Shown: positions 17,356-30,098, counted from the first letter of the stretch. The stretch: 64,000 nucleotides of DNA from Rhodanobacter sp. PCA2 (GCF_013620825.1 NZ_NJIC01000009.1:743-64742), one strand, 5' to 3'. Numbers and translations: made by a program. The notes: generated by a model not told the origin, from the sequence alone.

Positions 17356-17569
17356 GGGTACACCTTTTCGATCATTGACGGAATCTCGCGAGTGTCGAAG
17401 ACCGTGTGTTGTATGGACGTGACGAAGGCGGCTCCCGACGGCATGGGAGCGCGTGAAATTCCGACACGGCGGCGCTCACCGACTTCGCGTCGCCGCGAGG
17501 TCTTCGGCGTTCATGTCTGCGCTGCGCGAACGGGGCGGCGGCAAATCACGCCCGATGCCTGGCCTGCGG

Positions 17570-17848
17570 TCAGGATTCCCGTTCGGGCGGGGTGAAGCCG
17601 ACGGCCTCGTCGACCTCGCCGCCGAACAGGAATTTCTCCATCTGTCCGGCGAGGTACTGGCGCGCCTTGGGGTCCAGCGGATTGAGCCGGTTCTCGTTGA
17701 TCAGCATGGTCTGGTGGGCCAGCCATTGCTGCCACGCGGCCTTGGAGACATGGGCGTAGATGCGTTGGCCCAGCGGGCCGGGCCATGGCGCGAAGTCCAG
17801 GCCTTCGGCGTCTGTGCCCAGCTTGGCGCAGTGGACGATGCGGCTCAT
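17570..17848 (-). CDS. yggX: Fe(2+)-trafficking / oxidative damage protection protein YggX
   Basis: This 92-aa cytoplasmic protein matches YggX along its length: [23 protein letters not shown] with the conserved Cys7, then [29 protein letters not shown] and the C-terminal FLFGGEVD. YggX protects iron-sulfur clusters and helps iron handling under oxidative stress. Its ATG overlaps the mutY stop (ATGA), and mutY carries a 4Fe-4S cluster, so the linkage makes functional sense. It is the last gene of ftsY-AsmA-mutY-yggX. Confidence 0.95.
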   Translation of the reverse strand: MSRIVHCAKLGTDAEGLDFAPWPGPLGQRIYAHVSKAAWQQWLAHQTMLINENRLNPLDPKARQYLAGQMEKFLFGGEVDEAVGFTPPERES

Positions 17849-18906
17849 GCGGTGGGTTCCTCGAGTTGCTGCAACAGCTTGCGCACGGGCGCGGGCAGGC
17901 CCAGCCGGGCCAGTTCGCCGGCGACGCACCAGCGCAGGTCGGGATTATCGGCGATGCCGCGCCGCGCTGTCGCGCCTTCGAACAGCAGCGGCGCGATGCG
18001 CAGCCGGTAGTGGCTGAACACGTGGGTGAACGGGGCGAGCGACCGCGCGTCGTCGATGTCCGCGTGCCGGCGCGCGCTGCGCCAGGCCGCGTCGTGGTCG
18101 GCGGCTTCGGGCAGGCTCCACAGGCCGGACCACACGCCTTGCGGGCCGCGCCGTTCGAGCAGCACGCGGCCGCTGGCGTCGCGCAGCACCAGCATCACGG
18201 TTTCGCGTTCGGGCAATGCCTTGGCGGGTCGGGGCGAGGGCAGCGCGGCGGTGAGGTCGTCGCGCCGCGCGGCGCAATCCGGGGCGAGCGGACAGGCGTC
18301 GCAGCGCGGCCGTGCGCGCGTGCACACGGTGGCGCCAAGATCCATGATGGCCTGCGTGTAGTCGGCGGTGCGCGTGGCCGGCGTGTGCGCTTCCGCGTGG
18401 CGCCAGAGCTGCTTCTCCACCGCGCTTTCGCCAGGGTATCCGTGGATGCCGTGGTAGCGCGCGAGCACGCGTTTCACGTTGCCGTCGAGGATGGGGAAGC
18501 GCAGGCCGTGCGCCTGGGCGAGGATGGCGCCCGCGGTGGAACGGCCGATGCCGGGCAGCGCGGCCAGCGCGTCGAAGTCGCGCGGCAGTTCGCCGTCGTG
18601 GCGTTCCACGCAGAGCCGGGCAGCGCGTTGCAGGAAGCGCGCGCGGCGGTAGTAGCCCAGGCCCGACCACAGCGCGAGCACCTGGTCCTCGCTGGCGTCG
18701 GCCAGCGCGGGCAGGCTGGGCAGCGCGGCGACGAAGCGCTCGAAGTAGCCAACCACGGTGACCACCTGGGTCTGCTGCAGCATGATTTCCGACAGCCACA
18801 CGCGGTAGGCGTCGCGCTGGCCGTGGTCCTGCGCGCGCTGCCACGGCAGGTCGTGGCGGCCATGGCGGTCGAACCAGGCCAGCAGGGCGGCGGCGAACGG
18901 ATTCAC
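17845..18906 (-). CDS. mutY: A/G-specific adenine glycosylase
   Basis: This 353-aa base-excision enzyme removes adenine mispaired with 8-oxoguanine. The N-terminal half is the HhH-GPD glycosylase ([30 protein letters not shown] with the catalytic Asp in [14 protein letters not shown]). The 4Fe-4S loop is C-x6-C-x2-C-x5-C in [17 protein letters not shown]. The C-terminal half is the NUDIX-like domain that recognises 8-oxoG. The start is GTG at 18906, overlapping the AsmA stop (GTGA); no ATG exists in this frame before the catalytic motif. Translational coupling is likely. Confidence 0.94.
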   Translation of the reverse strand: MNPFAAALLAWFDRHGRHDLPWQRAQDHGQRDAYRVWLSEIMLQQTQVVTVVGYFERFVAALPSLPALADASEDQVLALWSGLGYYRRARFLQRAARLCVERHDGELPRDFDALAALPGIGRSTAGAILAQAHGLRFPILDGNVKRVLARYHGIHGYPGESAVEKQLWRHAEAHTPATRTADYTQAIMDLGATVCTRARPRCDACPLAPDCAARRDDLTAALPSPRPAKALPERETVMLVLRDASGRVLLERRGPQGVWSGLWSLPEAADHDAAWRSARRHADIDDARSLAPFTHVFSHYRLRIAPLLFEGATARRGIADNPDLRWCVAGELARLGLPAPVRKLLQQLEEPTA

Positions 18907-19994
18907 TTCGACTTGCCGGCGCGCGGCTTGGCCGGGGCGGCAGCGGGCTTTGCGGTGGTCGCGGCGGCGGCGGGTGCGGCGTCGCCGGCCTGCACGCTCA
19001 GGCCTTCGATGCTGAGGCTGCCCAGCTGCAGCTTCGCCAGCTGCAGCGTGCCGCTGCCGGGCGGCAGGTCGGGCTGGGGACCGGCATGCGGGGCGACCGG
19101 GGAATTCAGCGTATTCCACCAGGCCGCCAGCGCCAGCGGCGGCAGGCGCAGGTCGGCCTCGTTGTCGGGGCCGGTGAGCTGGATGCGCATCAGCAGGGGG
19201 TCGGTCTGGTTCGCGGGGGTGAGCGTCAGCGCGATGTCGTAGTTGCCGGCGTTCGCCTGGTCCAGCTTGCCGCCGAGTTGCGCGGATGCGTCCGCCGCGC
19301 CGTGCCAGCGGGCGTTGCCGGTCAGCGTGAGCGTGGTGCCCGGGCCTTGCGACAGGTGCAGCTGGATGGCGTTGAGCTGCAGCGCATCGCCCTGCATGTG
19401 CGGCGTGGCGGCGAAGCGCAGTTGCAGCGGCGCGCCCGCGGGCGCGGTGGCCGACATGCTGAGCGGGAACACCTGGTCGGCGGCGAGCGAGCCCGTGGTC
19501 AGCATCACGTTGTTGAGCAGCAACTGGTCGCCGCGCACCACGCTGCCGTGCTCGATGATGACGCCGGCGTCGATGCGCGGAATGGTGGGGGTGGCGTCAG
19601 GGGACTGCGCCGGTCGGGCCGCGATCCAGCTTTGCAGCGCGTCCAGGTCGACCCGCGGCGAATCGACTTCCATCTGGGTGATCGCGGTGGGGCCGCCGAG
19701 CAAGGTGCTCCATGGCAGCACCAGCCGGCCGCTGGTGGCGAACAGGATGGGGCTGTCGTCGCCCTCGGCATTCAGCGTGATGCCGCTGAGGCCCAGCGCG
19801 GGGCGCGGAAACAGCGTGGGGCTGGCGGGGCTGGCCAGGTTCAGTTCGAGGCCGGCGCCGTGCGCCTGCTCCTGCAGCATTGCGGTGAAACGGTCGGGCT
19901 GCAGCAGCAGGTAGACCGAGACCACCGCCGCCGCCAGTGCGCCCAGCGCCAGCGCGCCCGCGCCTATCAGCAGCCGCCGCCATCCGCGTGTCAT
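18903..19994 (-). CDS. AsmA-family envelope protein
   Basis: This 363-aa protein has one N-terminal membrane anchor (about residues 8-31, LLIGAGALALGALAAAVVSVYLLL) and a large periplasmic beta-rich part. The segment just after the anchor (LQEQAHGAGLELNLASPASPTLFPRPALGLSGITL) is the AsmA N-terminal signature. The C terminus is a low-complexity Ala/Pro/Lys tail. AsmA-like proteins are linked to lipid transport and outer-membrane assembly. It lies 23 bases after ftsY and overlaps mutY, so it is in the same operon. It is shorter than E. coli AsmA (617 aa). Confidence 0.8.
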   Translation of the reverse strand: MTRGWRRLLIGAGALALGALAAAVVSVYLLLQPDRFTAMLQEQAHGAGLELNLASPASPTLFPRPALGLSGITLNAEGDDSPILFATSGRLVLPWSTLLGGPTAITQMEVDSPRVDLDALQSWIAARPAQSPDATPTIPRIDAGVIIEHGSVVRGDQLLLNNVMLTTGSLAADQVFPLSMSATAPAGAPLQLRFAATPHMQGDALQLNAIQLHLSQGPGTTLTLTGNARWHGAADASAQLGGKLDQANAGNYDIALTLTPANQTDPLLMRIQLTGPDNEADLRLPPLALAAWWNTLNSPVAPHAGPQPDLPPGSGTLQLAKLQLGSLSIEGLSVQAGDAAPAAAATTAKPAAAPAKPRAGKSK

Positions 19995-20017
19995 GTCAGC
20001 TTCGCACCGGGCGGCGC

Positions 20018-21130
20018 TCAGCCATGGCCGGTCGCCGGAAGCACGCCGTCGACGAACGCCGCGGCATCGAACGCGCGCAGGTCGGTGGCGGTTTCGCCCA
20101 GGCCCACGAAGCGGATCGGCAGGCCGAACTCGCGCGCCAGCGCGAACACCACGCCGCCCTTGGCAGTGCCGTCCAGCTTGGTGACCACCAGGCCGGTGAC
20201 GCCCGCGACCTGGCGGAACTGGCGCACCTGGTTCACCGCGTTCTGGCCGGTGGTGCCGTCGATCACCATCAGCACTTCGTGCGGCGCGTCCGGGTCGAGC
20301 TTCTTCAGCACGCGGGCGATCTTGCCCAGCTCGTCCATCAGGCCGCCCTGGGTGTGCAGGCGGCCGGCGGTGTCGGCCACCAGCACGTCGGCGCCGCGCG
20401 AACGGGCGGCCTGCAGCGCGTCGAAGATCACGCTGGCGGCGTCGGCGTCCTGGCCCTGCGAGATCACCGGCACGCCGTTGCGGTCGCCCCAGGTCTTGAG
20501 CTGTTCCACCGCGGCGGCGCGGAACGTGTCGCCGGCGGCCAGCAGCACGCTGCGGCCCTCGTCGCGCCAGCGGCGGGCCAGTTTGCCTATCGTGGTGGTC
20601 TTGCCCACGCCGTTGATGCCCACGGTGAGCACCACGAACGGCTTGCGGCCGGCGATGTCCAGCGGCCGTTCCACCGGCTTGAGCAGGGCGACCAGCGCCT
20701 CGCGCAAGGCCTTGCGCAGTGCGGCGGCGTCGGCGAACTCGCGCTTGTGCATGCGCTTGCGCAGGTCTTCCACCAGCGCGGTGCTGGCCTCCACGCCCAC
20801 GTCGGCGCTGATCAAGGTGGTTTCCAGCTCGTCCAGCAGATCGTCGTCGAGCTTGGGGTTGCGTTGGAACAACGCGCCCAGGCCACGCCCCAGCGAGCTG
20901 CCGGCCAGGCGTTCGCGCCAGCCGCGTTTGGCCGGGAGAGCCTCGGTTTCGGCGGCAGCGGCTCCGGTTTCGTCGGCCCCGGGGGATTCAATCTCCGGCG
21001 CGGGCGCCGGCGCATCCATCGTCGTGGCCGCGGGCGCGGGCGGCAGCGGCGGCGGCACGTCCGCGGACGGCGCCTCGGCGGGCGGCGCGGGCGCGGGTTC
21101 GGCGGGCTTCTTCTTCCAGAACTTGAGCAT
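20018..21130 (-). CDS. ftsY: Signal recognition particle receptor FtsY
   Basis: This 370-aa GTPase docks SRP-ribosome complexes at the inner membrane. An acidic, Pro/Ala-rich A region (residues 1-70) is followed by the helical N domain and the G domain with GINGVGKTTTIGKLA (G1), DTFRAAAVEQL, DTAGRLH (G3), TKLDGTAKGG (G4) and GLGETATDLRAF. All GTP-binding motifs are intact. It is divergent from rsmD, as in many proteobacteria, and leads the operon with AsmA, mutY and yggX. Confidence 0.97.
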   Translation of the reverse strand: MLKFWKKKPAEPAPAPPAEAPSADVPPPLPPAPAATTMDAPAPAPEIESPGADETGAAAAETEALPAKRGWRERLAGSSLGRGLGALFQRNPKLDDDLLDELETTLISADVGVEASTALVEDLRKRMHKREFADAAALRKALREALVALLKPVERPLDIAGRKPFVVLTVGINGVGKTTTIGKLARRWRDEGRSVLLAAGDTFRAAAVEQLKTWGDRNGVPVISQGQDADAASVIFDALQAARSRGADVLVADTAGRLHTQGGLMDELGKIARVLKKLDPDAPHEVLMVIDGTTGQNAVNQVRQFRQVAGVTGLVVTKLDGTAKGGVVFALAREFGLPIRFVGLGETATDLRAFDAAAFVDGVLPATGHG

Positions 21131-21195
21131 TGCGGGGGCGATTCAAAGACAATGGGCGGCATGCTAACACCCCCACCCGTACCGGCCGCTGAGCC

Positions 21196-24953
<3,758 letters not shown>

Positions 24954-24960
24954 TGAGGTT

Positions 24961-24988
24961 CGCCATTCCGGCCTGTGCCGGAATGGCG
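24961..24988 (+). terminator. Hairpin downstream of ggt
   Basis: A perfect 12-bp stem CGCCATTCCGGC / GCCGGAATGGCG with loop CTGT starts eight bases after the ggt stop. No T run follows, so it may be a REP-like element or a rho-dependent or processing signal. The ATTCCGGC-type palindrome resembles dispersed repeats of this group. Confidence 0.55.
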
Positions 24989-25066
24989 GGCAAGAACGGG
25001 TGACCGGGGCGTGGATGCGGCGCCCGGGGTCGCGTACGGTGGGCGCGCGGCAATGAGGTGTTTTGC

Positions 25067-25222
25067 ATGGGACTCTTTTCGCTGATCGGCAATTCGCAGC
25101 AGCTCGACGGCGGCGCCATGTTGGCTCGGCCCATCCATGGGCCTCGCCCCGCGCGTCGCGCGGGGCCGCCGATGGCGTCCGGATTCGCTCCCGGCGAATC
25201 CGTGGCAACGCGAGGTGACTGA
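25067..25222 (+). pseudogene. Duplicated 5' fragment of the downstream MBL-fold gene
   Basis: The ATG at 25067 opens a frame whose first 18 residues ([18 protein letters not shown]) match the first 18 of the real gene at 25224 ([18 protein letters not shown]), with mostly silent differences. Similarity stops at about 25120; the rest runs through two hairpins (25146-25166 and 25181-25201) and ends at TGA 25220-25222, one base before the real start. The upstream bases (GAGGTG before each ATG) are also similar. It is most simply the remnant of a deleted tandem paralogue, but could act as a coupled leader. Confidence 0.75.
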
Positions 25223-25223
25223 C

Positions 25224-26090
25224 ATGGAACTCTTCTCGCTTGCCGGAAATTCCCAGCAGTTGGATGGCGGCGCGATGTTCGGCAACGCTCCCAAAGCGGT
25301 GTGGTCGCGCTGGATCGCGCCGGACGAACAGAACCGCATCCCGCTGGCCTGCCGCTGCCTGCTGGCGAAGGGCGTGACGGTGAACGGCGTGCCGGGCCGC
25401 AACGTGCTGTTCGAGACCGGCATAGGCGCGTTCTTCGAACCCTCGCTGCGCGAGCGCTACGGCGTGGTGGAGGATCGCCACGTGCTGCTGGACTCGCTCG
25501 CCGCGATCGGCCTGCTGCACGAGGACATCCACGCGGTGGTGCTGTCGCACCTGCACTTCGACCACGCCGGCGGCCTGCTGGCGACGTGGCGCGAAGGCCA
25601 TCCGCCGCGCCTGCTGTTCCCCAACGCCACCTACATCGTGGGCGCCGCGCACTGGCGGCGTGCGCTGCAGCCGCATCCGCGCGACCGCGCCTCGTTCATC
25701 CCCGAGCTGCCGCAACTGCTCACGGACAGCGGGCGGCTGGAACTGGTCGAGGGCGAGCATGCGCAGGCGCTGGGCGATGCGGTGCGCTTCAGCTATTCGG
25801 ACGGCCATACGCCGGGGCTGATGCTGGCCGAGGTGGGCGACGTGGTGTTCTGCGCCGACCTGATTCCGGGCCGCGCCTGGGTGCACCTGCCGATCACGAT
25901 GGGCTACGACCGCTACCCCGAGAAACTGATCGACGAGAAGCGCGCGTTCCTCGACGACAAGCTGGCGCGCGGCGTGCGGCTGTTCTTCACCCACGACCAC
26001 GCCTGCGCCGCGGCGCGCGTGCAGCGCGACGAGCGCGGCCGCTACGGCTGCGCGGACGAACAGGCCGAACTGCGCGGGAGCCTGGCCTGA
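25224..26090 (+). CDS. MBL-fold metallohydrolase
   Basis: This 288-aa predicted cytoplasmic metallo-beta-lactamase-fold enzyme has the metal motif HLHFDHAGG in the middle (about residues 110-118). [11 protein letters not shown] supplies a further His near 192, FCADLIPG the bridging Asp near 212, and FFTHDHAC a late His. It resembles lactonase/quinone-hydrolase-like MBL proteins; the substrate is unknown. The start at MELFSL is fixed by GAGGTG upstream. A fragment of a near-identical 5' end precedes it. It overlaps the next gene by one base (TGATG). Confidence 0.88.
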   Translation: MELFSLAGNSQQLDGGAMFGNAPKAVWSRWIAPDEQNRIPLACRCLLAKGVTVNGVPGRNVLFETGIGAFFEPSLRERYGVVEDRHVLLDSLAAIGLLHEDIHAVVLSHLHFDHAGGLLATWREGHPPRLLFPNATYIVGAAHWRRALQPHPRDRASFIPELPQLLTDSGRLELVEGEHAQALGDAVRFSYSDGHTPGLMLAEVGDVVFCADLIPGRAWVHLPITMGYDRYPEKLIDEKRAFLDDKLARGVRLFFTHDHACAAARVQRDERGRYGCADEQAELRGSLA

Positions 26091-27130
26091 TGCCCGCCCG
26101 CCGCATCGCGGCGTTGCGCGGCGCGCCGGCCGTGGCAGCCGGCCTGCTCCTGCTCGTGCTGGGCATCGCGCTGGCGGTGTGGACCGAGCGCAGCCTGGCG
26201 AATTACCGGGCTGCGCTGCAGCAGCACGGCGGCGCGGTGACCGACCTGGGCGCCGACGCGGAACCGCAGCCCGAGCTGCAGGGGAAACTGGTGCGCATCA
26301 GCGGCACGCCGCGCGTGGTGGTGCCCCCGCTGGATGCGGATTTCGGCCAGCACGCGGACACGCCGCTGCTGGCGCGCCACGTCGAGATGTTCCAGTGGCG
26401 CGAACTGCGCCTGGGCAACAGCGTGACCTACGAGCTGGACTGGGCGGACAAGCCGCAGGATTCCAGCCGCTTCGCGCAGCCGAACGGCCACGCCAACCCG
26501 GGGCCGTTCGCCATCGCCGGCAAGCGTTTCGAGGCAGGCCAGGTGCAACTGGGCGGCTACATGCTGGACGCTGCGCTGGTGCGCTCGCTGCCGGGCAGCG
26601 AAGCCGTGGCGCCCGACATGAAGGCGCTGCCGGCCAACCTGGCCGCGAGTTTCTCGCTGCACGACAAGGCGCTGGTGACCAGCGCGAAGCCGGGCTCCCC
26701 GCGCCTGGGCGACCTGCGGGTGAGCTGGCGCGCGGTGCCGCTGCAGGAAGTGACAATGATCGCCCGCGTGGCCGGCGACCGCCTGGTGGCGGCGCCGAAC
26801 GCGGCCGATGGCGGCGACTACGGCGTCAACGTCGGCGACAGCGCGCTGCTGGACATGCGCCCCGACATGGCGGCGCAGCCGGGCATGGCGTGGCTGCGGC
26901 GCATCCTCGCCGTGCTGCTGGCCGCGGCGGGCGCTGGCTTGTTGCTGCAGTGGCGCGGCACGCCGCGCATCGATCCGACGGCGGCGCTGGGTGGCGGCCT
27001 GCTGGTGGTGGGCGTGTTCGCCGCGCTGCCGTGGCTGGGCAGCAGCACGCTGGCGGCCGTGCTGTGGCTGGTCGCCGCGCTGGCCGGCGTGGGGCTGCTG
27101 GTGTGGCGCCGTCGTGCGCCCGTGCGCTGA
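26090..27130 (+). CDS. TMEM43-family membrane protein
   Basis: This 346-aa protein has one N-terminal membrane helix (residues about 14-33, AVAAGLLLLVLGIALAVWTE), a long soluble region (about 35-260) with the TMEM43 pattern of VTYELDWADKP and MFQWRE, and a C-terminal cluster of three or four helices (about 268-340) ending in a basic tail. The family is shared with eukaryotic TMEM43/LUMA but has no defined bacterial role. It is translationally coupled to the MBL hydrolase (TGATG), so the two probably act together. Confidence 0.85.
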   Translation: MPARRIAALRGAPAVAAGLLLLVLGIALAVWTERSLANYRAALQQHGGAVTDLGADAEPQPELQGKLVRISGTPRVVVPPLDADFGQHADTPLLARHVEMFQWRELRLGNSVTYELDWADKPQDSSRFAQPNGHANPGPFAIAGKRFEAGQVQLGGYMLDAALVRSLPGSEAVAPDMKALPANLAASFSLHDKALVTSAKPGSPRLGDLRVSWRAVPLQEVTMIARVAGDRLVAAPNAADGGDYGVNVGDSALLDMRPDMAAQPGMAWLRRILAVLLAAAGAGLLLQWRGTPRIDPTAALGGGLLVVGVFAALPWLGSSTLAAVLWLVAALAGVGLLVWRRRAPVR

Positions 27131-27215
27131 ATCCGTCGGAAAAATGTCAGGATCGCGCCAGCGGCCAGCCTGTCGTGGCGGCGATGCTGCACAGCCGCCA
27201 CCACGGAGTCCCTCC

Positions 27216-28103
27216 ATGCATCTGCGTCTTCTTGCCGGCGCCATCCTGGCGCTGGGCCTGATCCTGCCCGGAGCCCGCGCGGCACAGGCCGTACGCGACA
27301 TCCCCCACAGCGAGTGGAACGCGCCGCAAAAGCCGTTCCGCATCTACGGCAACACCTGGTACGTGGGGCCGTACGGCCTCTCCTCGGTCCTGGTGGATAC
27401 CGGGCAGGGGCTGGCCTTGTTCGACGGCGGCTTGCCCGAATCCGCGACGCAGATCGAGGCGCACATCCGCGCACTCGGTTTCCGGGTGCGCGACGTGAAA
27501 TGGATACTCAATTCGCACGCGCACAGCGACCATGCCGGCGGCATCGCCGCGTTGCGGGCCGCCAGCGGCGCACAGGTGCTCGCAAGCGCGGCCGGCGCGC
27601 ATGAACTGGAACTGGGCGGCGCCGATCCCGGCGATCCCCAATACGGTTCGGCGCCGCAGTACAAGCCCGTGAAGCAGGTGCGCGTGGTGCGCGACGGGGA
27701 AGTCCTGCAACTCGGGCGGGTGGCGATCACCGCGCACTACACCCCCGGCCACACGCCGGGCAGCACCTCGTGGACCTGGGACGCCTGCGAGGGCGGGCGC
27801 TGCCTGCACATGGCCTATGCCGACAGCCTCAGCGCCATCGCCGCGCCGGGCTACCGCTTCATCGACCATCCCGCCTACGTGGCCGCCTTCCGCAAGGGGC
27901 TTGCCACCGTGGCCGCGCTGCCCTGCGACATCCTCGTGACCCCGCATCCGGACGCCAGCGGCTTCTGGGAAAAGGTGGCGCAACGCAAGTCGCCGACGGA
28001 CGTGGCTCCGCTGGTCGACTCGCAGGCCTGTCGCAACTACGCGGCCGGTGCGGCGAAGAACCTGGACGCGCAGCTGGCGAAGGAGCGTGCCGGCGCGAAG
28101 TGA
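27216..28103 (+). CDS. Probable subclass B3 metallo-beta-lactamase
   Basis: This 295-aa exported zinc hydrolase has signal peptide MHLRLLAGAILALGLILPGARA. The zinc ligands are complete in B3 fashion: His101, His103, Asp105 and His106 in NSHAHSDHAGG, His179 in TPGHTPGS and His244 in TPHPDASG. YADSLSA carries the Ser that replaces the B1/B2 cysteine. VLVDTGQGLALFDGGLPESA is also typical of B3 enzymes such as L1 and its environmental relatives. The natural role may be beta-lactam hydrolysis in the periplasm; activity is inferred. GGAG precedes the ATG. No ampR-like regulator is adjacent. Confidence 0.87.
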   Translation: MHLRLLAGAILALGLILPGARAAQAVRDIPHSEWNAPQKPFRIYGNTWYVGPYGLSSVLVDTGQGLALFDGGLPESATQIEAHIRALGFRVRDVKWILNSHAHSDHAGGIAALRAASGAQVLASAAGAHELELGGADPGDPQYGSAPQYKPVKQVRVVRDGEVLQLGRVAITAHYTPGHTPGSTSWTWDACEGGRCLHMAYADSLSAIAAPGYRFIDHPAYVAAFRKGLATVAALPCDILVTPHPDASGFWEKVAQRKSPTDVAPLVDSQACRNYAAGAAKNLDAQLAKERAGAK

Positions 28104-28131
28104 GCCGGGCGAGGCCGCGTCTCCGCGACCA

Positions 28132-28704
28132 TCAATCCGTGGCGGCGTGCTCCAGCAGCCACAGGCCCGCGAACAGCTTCGGGTCGATGGAATAACCCTC
28201 GGCGGCGCGCGCGAACAGCCAGCCGCCCGCCTCGCGGCGCGGCACCTCGTGCACCACGATGTCCTCGCTGGCGTCGCCGCCGCCCGCGCCCACCTTCACC
28301 AGGTCGTGGGCGCGCACATAGGCGATCATCTCGGTGCTCATGCCGGCGGAGGACGGGCCCTGGTGCAGGAACGTCACGCGCCCGCAGCGCCAGCCGGTTT
28401 CCTCCTCCAGTTCGCGCTGCGCGGCCAGCAGGATGCCCTCGTCCTCCTGTCCCGCGAGGTCGCCCACCAGGCCGGCCGGCATCTCGATGGTGCGCGCCCT
28501 TATCGCCACGCGGTACTGCTCCACGAACAGCACGCGGTCGTCCGGCGTCACCGCGATCACGATCGCCGCGCCGCCGGGGTTGTTGCGCTCGACATACTCC
28601 CAGCGCCCGCGCTTGCGCAGGCTGAGCCAGCGGCCCTGGTACAGGGTTTCCTCCGGCGCGTCGGCATCGGCGGGCAGGGAGTGGTCGAGTGGGTTCATCG
28701 GCAT
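28132..28704 (-). CDS. Nudix hydrolase, ADP-ribose pyrophosphatase type
   Basis: This 190-aa protein has the Nudix box in EGILLAAQRELEEETGW (REL-EEETGW core) near residues 97-113, preceded by TIEMPAGLVGD, the arrangement of NudF/ADP-ribose pyrophosphatases. The N-terminal part includes KRGRWEYVERNNPGGAAIVIAV. It probably hydrolyses ADP-ribose or another nucleoside diphosphate sugar. Two in-frame ATGs (28704, 28698) are possible and neither has a strong ribosome-binding site. It lies about 65 bases downstream of ispB on the same strand. Confidence 0.88.
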   Translation of the reverse strand: MPMNPLDHSLPADADAPEETLYQGRWLSLRKRGRWEYVERNNPGGAAIVIAVTPDDRVLFVEQYRVAIRARTIEMPAGLVGDLAGQEDEGILLAAQRELEEETGWRCGRVTFLHQGPSSAGMSTEMIAYVRAHDLVKVGAGGGDASEDIVVHEVPRREAGGWLFARAAEGYSIDPKLFAGLWLLEHAATD

Positions 28705-28768
28705 CGCGTCGCTGGAGTGGTCGCGGCATGGTGCCGCGGCGACGGATCGTCCACAAGCGCGGCGAGGT

Positions 28769-29773
28769 TCAGAACGTGCGCTGCACCGAGTAGTCCGCCA
28801 GCGTCGCCAGCGCGTCGCGATACGGCGAGGCGGGCAGCGCGGCCAGCGCCTCGTGCGCGGCGTCGGCATGCGCCACGGCGCGCTCGCGGGTGCGCTCCAG
28901 CGCGCCGGAGTCGCGGATCGCGGCGACGATGCGGTCCAGCGAATCCAGCCCGCCGTGCTCGATCGCGTGGCGCAGCGACGCGACCTGTTCCGGCGTGGCC
29001 TTCTGCAGCGCGTAGATCAGCGGCAGCGTGGGCTTGCCCTCGGCGAGGTCGTCGCCGATGTTCTTGCCCAGGGTATCGGCGTCGCTGGTGTAGTCCAGCA
29101 GGTCGTCGGCGATCTGGAACGCGTAGCCAAGCTCCATGCCGTAGCGGCGCAGCGCGGCCACCTGTTCCGCGGGCAGGCCGCCCAGCAGGCCGCCGAGTTC
29201 GGTGGCGGCGGCGAACAGCACCGCGGTCTTGCGCTCGATCACCGCGAGGTAGGCGGCCTCGTCCACGTCGGCGTTGCCGATGTTGAGCAGTTGCAGCACC
29301 TCGCCCTCGGCGATGGTGTTGGTGGTGTCGGCGAGTATGCGCATCACGCGCATGTCGTCCAGCTCCACCATCAGCTGGAACGAGCGCGAGTAGAGGAAGT
29401 CGCCCACCAGCACGCTGGCGGCGTTGCCCCACAGCGCGTTGGCGGTCTGGCGGCCGCGGCGCAGGCCGGACTCGTCCACCACGTCGTCGTGCAGCAGGGT
29501 GGAGGTGTGGATGAATTCGATCACCGCGGCCAGCTTGACGTGCTGCTCGCCGTGGTAGCCCGCGGCGCGCGCGGCCAGCGCGTGCAGCATCGGGCGCAGC
29601 CGTTTGCCGCCGCCGGCGATGATGTGGTCGGCGATCTGGTTGATCAGCACCACGTCCGAGGCCAGCCGCGCCCGTATCAGCATGTCGATGCGCCGCATGT
29701 CGGCATCGGCGAGCGCGCGCACGGCGGCGAAGTCGGCGGGGCGGTTGGCGTCGGCGGCGGGGATCGAGTTCAT
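28769..29773 (-). CDS. ispB: Octaprenyl/polyprenyl diphosphate synthase
   Basis: This 334-aa all-helical trans-prenyltransferase makes the long isoprenoid chain of ubiquinone. The first Asp-rich motif is LLHDDVVDES (about residue 91) and the second is IADDLLDYTSD (about 218), both complete. GGGKRLRPML and the GDFLYSRSFQ helix also match. The exact chain length cannot be read from sequence. A perfect TATAAT box lies 26 bases before the start on the minus strand. The kdp locus is divergent from it. Confidence 0.95.
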   Translation of the reverse strand: MNSIPAADANRPADFAAVRALADADMRRIDMLIRARLASDVVLINQIADHIIAGGGKRLRPMLHALAARAAGYHGEQHVKLAAVIEFIHTSTLLHDDVVDESGLRRGRQTANALWGNAASVLVGDFLYSRSFQLMVELDDMRVMRILADTTNTIAEGEVLQLLNIGNADVDEAAYLAVIERKTAVLFAAATELGGLLGGLPAEQVAALRRYGMELGYAFQIADDLLDYTSDADTLGKNIGDDLAEGKPTLPLIYALQKATPEQVASLRHAIEHGGLDSLDRIVAAIRDSGALERTRERAVAHADAAHEALAALPASPYRDALATLADYSVQRTF

Positions 29774-29798
29774 GGGCGCTCACGGTCCGGGTCGCATG

Positions 29799-29804
29799 AT
29801 TATA
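29799..29804 (-). promoter_or_regulatory. -10 box (TATAAT) of ispB
   Basis: A consensus TATAAT is read on the minus strand, 26 bases upstream of the ispB ATG. No good -35 is seen at 16-18 bases, so the promoter is probably activator-assisted or driven mainly by the -10. Confidence 0.6.
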
Positions 29805-30005
29805 GGGGCAGCGGACGCGGACCACCGCACGGGAATGTGCGTCCGTTCCCGCTCGACCCGGGGCGCGGGGTCGCACCTGGCCCGGGTGCAGGGTCCCGCC
29901 GGACTGAAAATTTACGCGTTCTATATGCGCCGGCCCCGGATCGCTACCCCTTTCATATACGGCACTTCCTACAGTGCGCGCCGTCGTTTCCACGAGTCGG
30001 CGCCC

Positions 30006-30098
30006 ATGGACCTGGTCTACCTGCTGTTCCTGTTCGTGCTGAGCGCGGCGGTGCTCGGTTTCCTGCTGGTCTGCGACCGGCTGGGGCCGCGCAAGTGA
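30006..30098 (+). CDS. Short membrane peptide upstream of kdpF
   Basis: This 30-aa ORF (MDLVYLLFLFVLSAAVLGFL then LVCDRLGPRK) is a single transmembrane helix followed by a short basic tail. Similar tiny ORFs with a C-terminal CDRL or CERL ending are found just ahead of kdpF in several bacteria. It starts 144 bases before kdpF on the same strand. It has no strong ribosome-binding site, but its position and composition argue for a real peptide, perhaps an accessory subunit or leader of the Kdp transporter. Confidence 0.6.
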   Translation: MDLVYLLFLFVLSAAVLGFLLVCDRLGPRK

